Assembly: GCA_963971405.1 (NCBI GenBank)
Contig: OZ020487.1
Location: 26,707,371-26,771,370, forward strand
Reading direction: 5' to 3'
DNA from: Psococerastis gibbosa
Lineage: Eukaryota; Arthropoda; Insecta; Psocodea; Psocidae
Length of the DNA: 64,000 bases
Both the position numbers and the translations under genes were made by a program. The notes beneath the pieces are model-generated. The model did no database searches. It worked only from the letters and a program-made list of their open reading frames with translations, and was not told where the DNA came from. Positions 33,843 to 45,265 of this stretch are shown here, piece after piece (position 1 is the first letter of the stretch; each line of letters opens with the position of its first letter).

Positions 33843-34033
33843 AGCTAAGTGCAGGGGACTGTTCTAGAGGGGTCACGAGTTGTGGAGTGCCGCTGTGCCG
33901 GTACCTGAGTAGACTCTTATGAATGGGGGTTGTGTGCAACTCCAGATTTTTACATTATTTTGTTAGGTAACTGCTTGGTTAAGCTAAGTGCAGGGGACTG
34001 TTGTGGACTGCCGCTGTGCCGGTACCTGCTTGG
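33843..34033 (+). repeat. Local direct duplication
   Basis: AAGCTAAGTGCAGGGGACTG followed by GCCGCTGTGCCGGTACCTG occurs at about 33843-33907 and again at about 33978-34029. The second copy lacks an internal segment of roughly a dozen bases. It has no coding meaning that I can see. Confidence 0.7.
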
Positions 34034-34610
34034 TTTCGATTCAACATTTCAACAACTAAATAGGGCCACTACGACCATTCTCAGGTGTCATGCGAGCCCC
34101 GAAGGCGCGAGCTGCGCAATGCCCAAGCCCCGCTTGTACTTGATAATAATTACGGTACTGTAATTTAAATCCTAATCCCCTAGGTATATTTAGTAGCTGG
34201 CCCATTCGTTATTAAACGTAAAACCCATAAAATTAATAAATGGAAGTACATAGGTCCTATTTAAAAAAAAAAACCTACCTGTTTTGTACCTGTAGGGTGG
34301 GTATATACAGGTAGCCTATACTGTTTCCAAGGGCGGACTCTGAAATTTTTCTCGGGGGGGGGGGGGGGGGTTCCATGCTATTGTAAGTTAAATGGTAACT
34401 ATTTGTATTTGTTTCACGTGGCAAGTGTATTTTATGTATATATTTTCTCGGGGGGGTGGCCCCACCATGTTCTACCCGAGTTTTAGGTTATTAACATTAA
34501 TAAACTTATACATAGGCCTACATATTAATCTCGGCATCTTAAATTGTACTGTATTGCTAGCATATTACGGAAGGTGCCGCAAAGCGATGAGGTTATTATT
34601 TTAGCTTATT
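34034..34610. other. Spacer with a G-run MITE end
   Basis: CAAGGGCGGACTCTGAAATT at 34327, followed by a G-run (about 34356-34370), looks like the left end of an hAT-type MITE similar to 50564. I do not see a convincing right end. Confidence 0.4.
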
Positions 34611-35478
34611 GCTTTCCTATTTATACGTAGTATAAGGAAAGCTTTGTGATGGTCGAAATTTTCGATTCCGAGATTTCAACGGATTTACACGTTTTGAGGT
34701 CCCAGGAACCCAAAAAAGTGGTTTTTACAAAATGTCTGTCTGTCGGTCGGTCTGTCGGTCTGTCGGTCGGTCTGTCTGTTCGTCGATTTCCGGGCAAACT
34801 ACTCAGTGGATTTGAGTGAAATTTGGCATGTAGGTTCACAAAAATCATACCTCGGGTCCATTTTTTTTGTTTGGGCTAACTCAATTTGGGGGGGTTTTAT
34901 TTTCAAAAAACTCCAAAAAAAACGTCTAAAAAAATTATTTCTCAAAAACGGCTCCAACGATTTCTTTTAAATTCTCGTAGATTGTAGTCGTTATTAATGT
35001 TGACAAAATGCGGGGGGTCGCTTGCCCCTTGATAGTTTGCTTCTAGGGGTAAAAAAATAAAAATAACTAAATTTTAATGAAAAAATGACTAAAAAATGCG
35101 AAACCTTTCTATCGATGATTTCTACCTTCAAGCATGTTTTAGGTGTTAAATTGAGTAACGAAACCGGATAGGTTGCTTTCCCAAAAAATGTTTGGTTTTG
35201 CCCAAAAATTTATTTTTTGAAAAAAATGATAGAAAATTCGCGCTCAAATGCATTGCATGCCCTGCCATTATTGCTGTGTGGTAATTAATGTGTTTGTTTG
35301 ACCTATCGAGAATTTACCTCACTTCCAGTGACGTCAGGTGGACAACCGCCCCCCCCCCCCCCGAGATATCGGAAATTTAACCATAGGAAAAATATTTGCC
35401 ATAAAATTACTAATTTTCTCTATCTAATAATTTTGATAAATTGGAAAGCATGTTCGAGTGAACTCGGACCGGTTCTTT
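34611..35478 (+). mobile_element. (GACA)n-family element, complete plus-orientation copy
   Basis: The 868 bp run from GCTTTCCTATTTATACGTAG to GAACTCGGACCGGTTCTTT. A GCTTTCCTATTTAT / ATAAATTGGAAAGC inverted pair sits at or near the ends. A (GTCT)n / (GTCG)n block lies at about 34733-34780, followed by GGGCAAACTACTCAGTGGAT and TTTGAGTGAAATTTGGCATG. The body then runs CGGCTCCAACGATTTCTTTT, TAAAATGCGGGG-like sequence, and GTGACGTCAGGTGGACAACC before a C-run (about 35347-35361). It aligns end to end with the minus-orientation copy at 51270. I see no coding capacity. Confidence 0.8.
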
Positions 35479-35565
35479 ATAGAAGTTGGAAGTAGAAGCG
35501 AAGTGGATGTCTTGTAATTCCATACAGTTTTATGTTAAGTTACTTTGATATACTTATTGTGTGTG

Positions 35566-36551
35566 CAGTGGCGTAAATAACACCCTCGCAACCGCCGCGG
35601 CGCGGGGGGGGGGGGGGCGCAGCATTGCTGGGGGCGCACTTCGGTTCCCAAAAATAATAAGATAATCTACGCAAATATTAAATATAAATTTGTTTTTGAA
35701 GTTGACTATAATTATTATGAAATTAGGAACTTCATCACATTTAAAACTAAAAAATTTCTTTCTCGCCAGTACTGCGGGTCACTAGGGGCAGCAGAATGCA
35801 CTAGGTACCATCAAAACCCGACAGTGGCTGGGACGTTTTCCATTACTATTTTATTATTTATTCCACAAACTTTTTCTACCCATTCCACCAAAACCTTAGG
35901 CAAGGGGGGCTAATTGGGCTACAGCCTCTCCCCCCACCGAAATGAAAAGTTGAGAATTAGGCCTAAATTTGTCTAGTACGGTAACATGAATATGTCTTCC
36001 TCTGTAAATTATAAGCTTTACTGCTGTTAAAATCGTAAAACCCCACTATTTCGGGCCAATTTTTTCAAAAATATAAAAAATATCAAAAATATTCCCCCGG
36101 GCCCCCCTGTTTGCTGCAATATTCATTTGCATTCCTTTGTAAGTTTTGTAGAAATCTATACTTTACTGCTATTAAAATGCGTAACACCCCACTATATTAC
36201 ACTTATATTTTGAATTACGTGCAATATTGTTTCTATAAAATCTAAGCCGTTGTAATGGTAACATAACGATTTAGCCCGCATGTCTACAAAATGTTGTCTG
36301 GCTGTGTCCCCACTAAATTAGCATTTTATGTACCTATGCTATCATAAATAGCCTACGAGTAACACCATAACCAGCATAACCTCTTAAGAATACACTAGAT
36401 AGTATCAAAACCATCACCCCCGAAAAAAATCGTGGCTACGGCCTTGCATTCCACTATTGACAATCACTCATAACAAAGATGAAATAATAAAACAAGGTAG
36501 GGCGCACCAAAGGTCTTGCGGGGGGCGCAGCAAAAGTTATTTACGCTACTG
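35566..36551. mobile_element. hAT-like non-autonomous element, 986 bp
   Basis: The ends are CAGTGGCGTAAATAAC and GTTATTTACGCTACTG, complementary with one difference. The flanks TGTGTGTG (35558-35565) and TGTGCGTG (36552-36559) are a probable 8 bp target duplication. CAGTGGCGTA-type ends with 8 bp duplications are characteristic of hAT elements. Both subterminal parts are rich in GGGGGGCGCAGC. The interior holds two reversed TTTTACGCATTTTG-family cores (36024-36050 and 36165-36195) and no transposase. Confidence 0.8.
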
Positions 36552-37411
36552 TGTGCGTGTAGCACAATAATGAAAATGAAATGAAAAATGCGTGGCTTAT
36601 GAATGGGAGGCTAAAGTGCGATGTTCGAACTTGGCCTTGCTTCAAGAACTGGACAAGGTGTTGGGTTTATTAAGTTACAGAGGGTGTGGTCACTTGTGGC
36701 AGATCTCGCCCGTGAATTACGAGTATTATTACCTATAATATTATACTGTGACGTATTTGGCCGAAATTGTGTGCAGTTATTGAAGTCGGTATTTTCCTCA
36801 GTATAATAATTTTCCGTTTAAATACCAGAACACACAGCTGGATTCACATCGTCAAAACTTGAAGTAAAACCTAAAAAATACCAATACAAAGTAGGCTAAA
36901 TGTTATCACCATGAGGGTTTCGTTAAAACATTGCATACATTCATTTTGGTGGTGAAGCTAATTCCAACTTAGTTTATAAAATTCATTTATTGAGTTGTTT
37001 GGTTGCGTTTTAAGCATATGTTCAAAAAGAAATGCCCAAATTGGAACCGACTTTCTGACTGAATGCTGAATGAATTCTAATGACCAAATTTAGGAAATTA
37101 TTCATTGTTTTTGATAATCTGCATTGAGGAATGATTCAGTGGTGAGCTGTTCTGTTAGGATATCACATATATTGCCGAGGTTTCTGAGATCTTTCTTCAT
37201 ATATACTGTATATATTAGGCTATTGAGTACGCATTAATTGTATATATAATATTCCAATATTCTGCTTCTTCTTGTATGTTATATGATTTAAATGGGCAAT
37301 ATATTTCAATTGTTTAAGACAGAAAAGTGGAATGAAGGGTGGCTTGAGTTCTAGGTGCACACGAAAGTATGCGACAATAAATTCCATTGACGTGGCTTTT
37401 TCCATAGAGTG
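36552..37411. other. Unassigned AT-rich spacer
   Basis: I see no gene or bounded repeat between the hAT-like element and the LINE relic. Confidence 0.4.
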
Positions 37412-37415
37412 AAGA

Positions 37416-37700
37416 ATGGAGAACAAACAGCGGCAATGGTTCGACCACGTCCAAAGGATGGACGAGAACAGGACAACCCGAAGGTTGGTGCAAGCAAGGC
37501 CACAAGGAAGAAGACCCATCGGCAGACCGAGTACAACCCTCGAGAAAAAAATTGAACAACTCACTGGAGTAAGAGGGAAAACAGTGGCCGAGCTTAAGAC
37601 GTTAACGTCCGACCGGGGCGAGTTCAGGAAATGGGTTTGGGGCGACCCCTCCCCCCTGCGCACGCGGCATTAAGGGGGAAGAAGAAAAAGAAGACGTTGA
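37416..37700 (+). pseudogene. Non-LTR retrotransposon C-terminal tail with 3' end
   Basis: The 85-codon open frame starts ENKQRQWFDHVQRMDENRTT, continues RRLVQARPQGRRPIGRPSTT, and ends at a TAA at 37671-37673. The RW..HV.RMdenR...........GRRP.GRP pattern is the standard tail of LINE ORF2 proteins. It differs from the SPPGL-type tails at 7.8 and 11 kb, so it is a second LINE family. After the stop comes GGGGGAAGAAGAAAAAGAAG, a purine-rich tail. The reverse transcriptase is lost. Confidence 0.75.
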
Positions 37701-38093
37701 ATTTTTAATGGAGACGGTGAGAAATGCTTAAAAACCATACACTCCAAAATTTCCTCTATCATTTGTGTCTATACGAAGCAAGAAAATTTGTAACTGTAAT
37801 AGGCTACAGCAGTTACCGTACTGTAGTAGATTTGTAGGAAAACTTCAATCATCATCAGATTTTGTAACAATAGACAATAGGCAATTTCTTTAATTCACAT
37901 GTACGCTATACAGGGTGGCCAAGCAAAGTTGCTCATCATATGCTTTTTCAGTTATCAAGTACGGTAGTATAATTATCCAGTTATCACGGTTAGCCAAAAT
38001 ACCATGTATGGAAAATGTTGAGGGAAAGCAGGCCTTTTCACCAAAAATAATAAAATTCCCCCGGACTCTCCCTGTGATTCGTTTTGAACAAAT
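37701..38093. other. Unassigned spacer
   Basis: TATACAGGGTGGCCAAGC at 37909 resembles the ACAGGGTGACCC motif of the tandem repeat at 63 kb. I see no gene. Confidence 0.35.
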
Positions 38094-38285
38094 ATTAGGG
38101 TTTTACGTATTTTGTCAGCAAACCTTTTTGCATTTTGCTGACGAGAACGTTATCAATAAAACTGGAAACAGGGGAGCTGGGGGTCTCTTTTTGAATAAAT
38201 AAGCGCAAATAGTGAGTTTCTACAGAAGTGCGCGGCTATAGGTGTTCGCCTTATTCGCTTAATGAACGTGGCGTCCCCAGACAAA
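38094..38285 (+). repeat. Degenerate TTTTACGCATTTTG-family repeat
   Basis: TAGGGTTTTACGTATTTTGT, CAGCAAACC, GACGAGAACGTTATC, CAGGGGAGCTGGGGGTCTC, AATAGTGAGTT and CAGAAGTGCGCGGC follow the order of the copy at 25925-26130. It has no coding capacity. Confidence 0.6.
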
Positions 38286-38929
38286 AAAGAGCTCAGCCTC
38301 TCTTGAGACATTGTCGTTCGTAAATAGTTTTTCCCGTTAATTTTCATTGAGAGAAAGACCTCTCACATGTGACAACCGCAGAGAAATTTTGTGAGAAAGT
38401 TTATAAACCAGCATTATTACAGGTTAGTTGCTGGCTATATAACCCCCCCCCCCCCCATTCCACTATACAGTATAATCCAAATAATTATAATATGTTATGG
38501 TATTTTATATATAAATGTTTAATTAGTTTTATATATTGCAATCTTTTATTAAATAATTTGCATGTTGACAATTGTTTTTTTTCCGACCCCCCTTGTTACG
38601 CTACTGTATATATAATTTGATAATTTGAGTGCTACCCTCGCACGCCACTGGCATGTGGGGGTACTTCAACTGTCTTTGGATTTGCATAAATTTTTTAGGA
38701 AAAATACACGGATTATTATTATTATTATATTATTCTGATGAATACATGTAATATATATATATATATATCTAATATGTATATATATATAATGTAATATGGA
38801 ATAACGGACGAAAGAAAAAAAGTGAGAGAGAATATAATGTGCAAGCGGTTTAAAATGTTTCATCATATAAGCCAAGAAGGGGAGGGTGGGGTCGTCTGGG
38901 GTGGCATTCCTCTTCATATACGATAATAC
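38286..38929. other. Spacer with hAT-type end remnants and an AT microsatellite
   Basis: CCCCTTGTTACGCTACTG (to about 38608) and CCCTCGCACGCCACTGG (to about 38652) look like right ends of hAT-type MITEs without clear partners. A C-run lies at 38443-38455. An (AT)n tract with an interruption lies at about 38750-38790. Confidence 0.45.
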
Positions 38930-39240
38930 TAGCGGACCCGGCCAACTTTATACCGTCTGATAATTTTTTCTATATACAATATTTCACTGTTCTAAAAAAT
39001 TTAATCTTGATAAATTATTTAAGCTGTTAACTATACTTTCAATGCCAATACTATTTTTAACAAGAAAATGTTCATTTACCAGTATAGCCTATCATGACGA
39101 ATTTTTGACCAAGAACCTTTGGAAGCGTCCCCCGAACACCGTGTGAAAGTTTGATCACAATCTGATCAAGTTTTCGGAAAGCATAGGGAACAAATATACA
39201 AATTGGATTAATTTATACATAAAATTTGAGTAAATTCGTG
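38930..39240 (+). repeat. Interspersed repeat starting ACTAGCGGACCCGGCC
   Basis: ACTAGCGGACCCGGCCAACT opens a block that includes CGAACACCGTGTGAAAGTTT and GATCACAATCTGATCAAG. Sequences opening ACTAGC.GACCCGGC are widespread in arthropod genomes. I recall the type but cannot assign a superfamily from this single copy. Confidence 0.45.
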
Positions 39241-39370
39241 CGCCGCGTCCCGTATAATGGTCATAAACACCCATTTACTCAGGTTAACTGTGTCTTTTAC
39301 AGCCTAAGGCCCTAAGCGATATTGTACGTATTCAAGTGCAGAGTTGAATAAGACGTAAACCCTAGTGTGG

Positions 39371-39388
39371 TGACCGTGAACATGAACT
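39371..39388 (+). promoter_or_regulatory. Triple nuclear-receptor half-site upstream of the VVHAAP gene
   Basis: TGACCGTGAACATGAACT holds three TGAMC cores in direct repeat at 6 bp spacing (complement: AGTTCA, TGTTCA, CGGTCA). It ends 79 bases before the TATA box. Direct RGKTCA-like half-sites are bound by nuclear receptors of the ecdysone cascade. A function here is inference from position and composition. Confidence 0.35.
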
Positions 39389-39466
39389 TGTATAAGAACT
39401 GAGCACCTTCTTGTACACACCCAAGTCTATCTTCTTAGTTTGCGGCCGAAAACCATGTAGGTAGCC

Positions 39467-39474
39467 TATAAATA
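39467..39474 (+). promoter_or_regulatory. TATA box of the VVHAAP cuticle gene
   Basis: TATAAATA lies 66 bases before the last base upstream of the ATG. The start site should fall near 39497. A TCAGAAG initiator-like word at 39512 is slightly further than usual. Confidence 0.7.
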
Positions 39475-39539
39475 CTTCATCCAGGTTCAAAACATTGCAT
39501 TTATCTTCCAGTCAGAAGACAAACACAGACCTCTTCAAC

Positions 39540-41422
39540 ATGTACAAGTTGGTAAGTGACAACTTAAATTTCAAATTCATTCTGAATGGGACACATAATG
39601 AAAATCAGCGAAATAAACAAGGAATAGGGGTGCATGCTGTCCGGTATAGTTAGTTTTGACCTATTATGAAAAGTTATGAAAACATCATATCCTACTAATA
39701 CAATACATAGGCAGGAGAATCATTTGTAATCTTCTTTCCTATCAGACAATTAATTTGTGTATGGATATGTACACAATAAGTACAATGTTATAATTAGACC
39801 ATTCGATTCTCATCGGAACATTTTAAATTATAGTATTGGAAGTGGTCTGAATAGCCTAATAAAATAAAATACAGGGTAGACAATAAAACAACATTTTGAT
39901 GGGAAGTGAAGTCAATAAAATTAGGCAATTAAACAGGACCTGATCCTCTCTTTACAGCAATGGTCCATTTTCAGGTGGTGTTGTCAGCTGTTTTCGCCCT
40001 CGCGGCTTCCTCCGGGATTGAACATCATCAGCTAGCCTACTCCAACCTGGGTTATGCTTCCCCACTGGTTTCCCACGGTGTGGCCCCAGCAGTGGTTTCC
40101 CACGGTGTGGCCCCAGCAGTAGTCTCCCATCCTCTCGTTCACACATATGCCGCACCCGCTGCTGTCGTCAGGACTGTTGCTGCCGCCCCTGCTGTCGCTG
40201 TAGGCACAGCCATCACTAAAACTGTCCACTACGCTTCCCAGCCTGCTGTTACTGGTTACACCTCTCAGGTGAGCTTTGTTTTAATTCATCGAAAGTCTAT
40301 GTAGTGTGACTAATAGTATGTGGACTTTAAATCTTTTTGAATTACGGTAGTTGAACAGTTATAACCCAACATGACACGACATGGTTAAACATATGTTGTA
40401 GCCTAGCCGTAGTAACTACAATTACTGTTAAGGATAAGGTCTGTCGGTCATCGTAATAATACAACCTCGTCGTTTTTCACGAATTTATTTCAATATACAA
40501 TGGTCCTGATTTGCATGTGGACATTTAGACGCAAACGTGAATTTAATTTTTCATTGTAATTCCAGATCCTGAAGCCCAACCTTGGAGGAATCGCCACCCC
40601 TCTTGAGACCGTCTCCCAGCAGCGCGTTCTTGCGCCCGCCCGCACCGTTGCCACCATCACTCCCCAGATTACCCAGGTTCAGCCCGAACTCGAAGTCCGC
40701 AAAGTCCCCGTTGATGTACCCGTACATCAACCTTACATTAGCGAAGTCGAGGTCCGTCACCCAACGGTCGTTGCCACTCCCATTGTGAAGACTTCAGTTG
40801 TCCACGCAGCTCCCGTTGTCCACGCCGCTCCCGTTGTCCACGCCGCTCCCGCTGTCCACGCCGCTCCCGTTGTCCACGCCGCTCCCGTTGTCCATTCCGC
40901 TTCCGTTGTTCACACTGCCCCGATTCACGCTGTACCCGCTTGGAACGGCGTACCAGTTGTTGAAGCTCGTCATATTGCTGTAAGTACCCTTTAACCTGAT
41001 ATAAATAGTATACTTGATGATACAATGCCAGCACAACATACGTTTCTGTATTACCCTGATGGAAAATTCAATCTAGGTACTAGGAAATGTTGCATTCATC
41101 TTACTGAAATGTTTGAACGCCATCATGGCTTCCCCAGCAGATGACTTCCCCAAAAATGACTTTGGGATCTACATCATTAAAGAGGGTTTTAAATAGATTG
41201 TAACTTTAGCCACGCTGAGATACCTCAGAGATTCGAAGATCTATTCGATTTTTGGCCTTACAATACTGAATGCTTTGGTAAAAAGGATGGCATTCAAGAA
41301 CTGGAAACCATAAAAGGTTTTCTGTGCTGACCATATATAATGATAACGTCAAAGTCTAATTTTCAAATGTATCAAGGTTAATGAAAACTATTCTTTTTTT
41401 ACAGGCCCAAACCGCCTGGTAA
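39540..41422 (+). CDS. Low-complexity structural cuticular protein (VVHAAP-repeat type)
   Basis: Four coding exons: 39540-39551, 39975-40268, 40566-40979 and 41405-41422. All junctions are phase 0 with GT...AG introns (423, 297 and 425 bp), giving 245 residues. Residues 1-17 or so ([17 protein letters not shown]) form the signal peptide, split after residue 4. Exon 2 gives a histidine, alanine and valine-rich part with two VSHGVAPAV repeats. Exon 3 first gives a less repetitive segment ([20 protein letters not shown], then [20 protein letters not shown]), then about six VVHAAP hexapeptides. Exon 4 adds only AQTAW before the stop. There are no cysteines and no Rebers-Riddiford motif. The family is judged by composition, signal peptide and gene layout. 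The less repetitive centre might be a conserved domain I do not recognise. A poly(A) signal follows at 41564. Confidence 0.88.
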
Positions 41423-41563
41423 ACTTTGACTTTACCAAGTCTGGCTCAATTTAAAGCCGATGAAGACACAGAGCATTGTCGATGACCTACGATACTACAA
41501 CGCCCTCTGCCTCTTCGAGCTTCCTTGTTACCTACCTGCGTCCTTCGCTATTATTTATACCTA

Positions 41564-41569
41564 AATAAA
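41564..41569 (+). terminator. Poly(A) signal of the VVHAAP gene
   Basis: AATAAA lies about 142 bases after the stop codon and is followed by a GT-rich stretch about 15-30 bases downstream. Confidence 0.8.
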
Positions 41570-41589
41570 ATCCATTGCGGTCTTCAAAA

Positions 41590-42141
41590 GTTGAAAACTA
41601 TTATTTTCCTGTCGGGTCAAGAGTAACAGAATATAGGTTCTTCTATAAACCATCCTAAAATAAACTACCTACCCATTCCACGTGTTACATATGGTGTTTT
41701 TTTTAGAGACACGCGTAATGTACTGTAGTATAATTTAATAGATACTTGCGGAATATCGCGACAAAAATAAACACAATAATGTTTTGTTAGCGACAGTTAG
41801 TGCATGCGTTGGGAATCTGGTTATTGAAGACTCACATTCAAAAAATAATGTCCGTGTCGCCGACATACATAAAAGTCCAGTTAGAACTATAAATTATTAG
41901 GATTGACTAAATTAGCTCATGCAAAATATTGAGTTATTGCAACGGTGATTCAGTCATAAAATTTGCATTTGGGTAGTTTTTTCTACTAAATCTTCGCGTT
42001 CACCAAATAATGTGATAATTATTGTGTAAAATTATCAAAATATACAGAAAGCCGTGTAGTGCTACCGTAACGCAACGTACGGTATAGTACTGTATATGGT
42101 ATCATACTGAAGAAAAACACATTCATGGACATCTGCATTAA
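41590..42141. other. Unassigned AT-rich spacer
   Basis: I see no gene or bounded repeat downstream of the VVHAAP gene before the palindromic MITE. Confidence 0.4.
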
Positions 42142-42279
42142 GGCGGTTATTCCACCGACGTCAATAGTGATTATTGACGTGATTGACGTGGTAGCAGACA
42201 TTAATGACAGTGTAAAAATGTCTGCTACCACGTCAATATCAGCATTATTTTGACTATTGACGTCGGTGGAATAACCGCC
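42142..42279. mobile_element. Palindromic (foldback) MITE, copy 2
   Basis: The left arm GGCGGTTATTCCACCGACG plus TCAATAGT is matched by the exact complement at the right end. The core is GACGTGGTAGCAGACATT against AATGTCTGCTACCACGTC. The flanks are TAA and TAT. The outer bases differ from copy 1 (GGCGGGG) and copy 3 (GGCGCAAAG), yet match within the copy. Confidence 0.88.
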
Positions 42280-44019
42280 TATTGCCCCAAACAAACTATA
42301 ATAAAACTTAATTATTAAATGGCGCCATATTGGTAAACCTGGCAAAAAATTTGAAATGGCTCTAGGCTAATAAAAAAACTAATAAGACCCAAATTATTTC
42401 TGTCTCTGCACGCTAATGTTTATACCACCTTTAACAAGGCCATTTCGATAATTTTCAAGGATGTATTTAGCACTTATCATACAATACTTAGCAGGGAGGA
42501 GTCGAGGGCGTACCGCAGCCTATAGCTTATTTCACACTACGCTGCAAGAATCAAAGTTGTTCATCTACGAACTTATATATCCACTTCAATAAGACGATAA
42601 CCCCTGGGACTCCAGATGAACCTAATTAATAATTGTTGCGTTCTTGGATTAGAATTTTAATACGCCATATATAACGGCATGTTATACGCTGCCTGACTAG
42701 TGGCGATGTGCATATATTGTAGTATTGTACAATAATGAAATTTACGTTAAAATAAAAAATAAAAACACCTACATTTACAAGAGCAAAGAATAAATAGGCT
42801 AGTATTTGATAAATTCACATGTTATGTTCATTACAATGTGTTGTGGTTCGAAAATATTATTGCAGGCTAAACAGGGATTTAAGCAGCTTTTCAAAACTAA
42901 CTAAAAACTCTCAAACATGACGTTAATTTAAACAATGCGGGCGAGTATGCGAGCATGGAAATTCGGCAACAAATGGGGAATAAATATTCGTCTGGTGATT
43001 GGCCTTGAAACGCCTGGCCATCAACCATACATTGAAAAGGTAAAACCAGTCCGACCACGCCCTTGGAAAATAATGACGTGCATACTCCTGCATAATTTTA
43101 CTTTAGCATCTACGAGTACAATTGTAAAAAAAATATTAATAGTGCTAGTTTCCCTACTTGTGCAGAATCTTACGTTAATATTGCCTTGGTAGGTACTACC
43201 TAGTAGCACTCTTGGAAAACGCCGAAGGAGAATTTCATAAATATACGCAAGATTGCGTCGCGGGCTAATATGCCATAGGCCAGGCCCAGACCCGTAAACA
43301 GGATTTGTTATGAGTGAGGGGGGGGGGGGAGCATGAACGAAACTGGTTAAGTTCATTGGGGAAATGATAAATTAATAGTAATTTACATTCAAATACATAT
43401 GCAGGATTTCTACCATAGCATTTCTGATGTAAGCTTCTTCATTATTTGTACAAGTGTGCACACAGCAGTTGGTAGTGACGTTTAAGATTATGTGCTCAAA
43501 AACCAGATTTAATACAATCCTACCTATTGTTATGGTCCATGGCCATTATAGAGTGACAAACCCCTCACAAGCCATACAGTATAAGATATGGAAACTGATA
43601 TAATCGGAATTTATTCGAACGGATCCCAATAGGTACTTATGATTTTTTTTTGCCAACCAACGCAGAGCAAGCCCAGTCGGATGTGACCTTAGTAGTCTAG
43701 CGATCGTCATTTGTCGAGCCCACAATGCTCTATATAAGATTCCGTATCCTGTTCGACCGTGACATTGACCAGCGAGTGGAGGTGGACAACGAGATAGATA
43801 CGCCCTGGCCCAACTGTAAGCTACAGTACTTTGAAGCTTTGATGAACTATCAACGAAACTAATTACAGTATAATGCAATCCGAATCTATTGGGACTTCAC
43901 CCCATGTGGATAATAGGACAATCCTTATTTTTGGAATTGTATGCAACCTTTCTTACTTAAATAAACACGTGTACATTACTGAAAATAAATGAAAGTAAGT
44001 GTTGACTTAAATGAATACA
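42280..44019. other. Unassigned AT-rich spacer
   Basis: A G-run lies at about 43319-43329. I see no gene. The frames at 43021-43356 and 43546-43878 have no supporting features. Confidence 0.4.
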
Positions 44020-44208
44020 TATTAACTTCTTGTTCTATTGCTAAGCCAACCTAGTGGAGTTAGGGCTATAAAGTCTCTTACACTCAACTAGGAAGGCCCA
44101 CCGCCCAGGACCGCCTGCTTTACATGCCCTCTACAATAAGTGGGGGACTCGAACCAACAACCTTTAGGTTGAAAGTTGGAGTCTGTACCACTACTCTACA
44201 TGTCCTGA
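44020..44208 (-). mobile_element. tRNA-Glu-derived SINE, copy E (internally deleted)
   Basis: It has the family 3' end TTGTTCTATTGCTAAGCC, then CCTAGTGGAGTTAGGGC. It jumps from CATGCCCTC straight to ACAATAAGTGGGGGACTCG, losing the GAAGCATGGCCAGAAAATG segment. The tRNA-like part (GACTCGAACCAACAACC, TAGGTTGAAAGTTGGAGTC) is intact. Confidence 0.85.
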
Positions 44209-45257
44209 CAAGTCTAGGTTAACCTGAACTTCAAGGTCAAAGTAAGCACATTTTCGGGTTGGTAACCAAATCGTTCATCACATCAATTGTTTTGGTCTGA
44301 AAGCGATACGTATAATTTTAATTATGCATAGACTTCAAAATATTTGATGGGCAAAAGCTATATTTGGCGAAACTAGTTAATTCCTCGTTCTGCAGTAGCA
44401 AAAATATAAAAATGGTTAACCTACTTACATGAAAACTTCTTTAAAATATACGCTTTTCGTAAGCTTTCTCAAAAAGCAAGCAGTCGGCGACTGCTGAATT
44501 ACTACTAATGTATAAAATTAGTCTAAAGTACTTTATCATGTTATTTTAGGGTAATAATAGCCTATTGTAGGTGAGAAAATCCAAAATTACTGCTGTATTT
44601 TTTCAATGAACTTTTCATCTGGCCCTGAAGAATTATTTAATTTCGTCAAAAATTGCCGGTCGTCAGTTACTTGCAAACATTTTGAAACCTCTACTTTAAG
44701 GCTTGAGCTTTGAGATGTTGAGTCCATGTAGGTCCAGGCCAAGTCGGTCTAGAATCGCCCTAAATTTCTAATTGCTAAGGAGGCAACTTGAATATTACCT
44801 GAAAAAAATTAATTAGCCGTACCTAACATATTGCAATTATACTCTTAGCCTATCAATATAAACTGGCACTAAACCTATAAAATACATACCCTTGTTGTTT
44901 AATTTGAATGTATAACATAAACATGGCTTTATTATTTTATTCAATGGTAAGCTATTCGTAAATTGAGCATTGCAAAATTCATCATGATGTCGTTAGAAAT
45001 TACAATAAACATAATGATAACGATGGGCACCACAATCGTCTCAAAATGCTTTCCGTCGCGTTCGCTGAGGGTTTGAGTAATGCCCAACCCATAATTTATA
45101 TCACTCGCAATTTGTTCCCAGCTAAGCGTGAGGCGGGACACCACCAGTTCGTAAAAATGAACATGAGTGGGCTGTAAAGAGTTTTGCCCCACCTACAAGC
45201 TTGTCGATCCTATAGACGGGCAAATCCCTTTTGGTAAATTTTCTGGGGTCAATTTCA
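44209..45257. other. Unassigned AT-rich spacer
   Basis: I see no gene or bounded repeat. Confidence 0.4.
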
Positions 45258-45265
45258 TGTACCGG

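Noticed and set aside
38750..38790. (AT)n tract as an origin or promoter
   Set aside because: It is a simple interrupted microsatellite with no associated gene start.
40738..41039. Antisense and alternate-frame open stretches over the VVHAAP exon
   Set aside because: They are by-products of the 18 bp repeat period, and the plus-strand frame joins exons in phase with good splice sites.
43546..43878. 110-codon minus-strand frame
   Set aside because: The translation is compositionally random; no intron-exon signals or homologous pattern.
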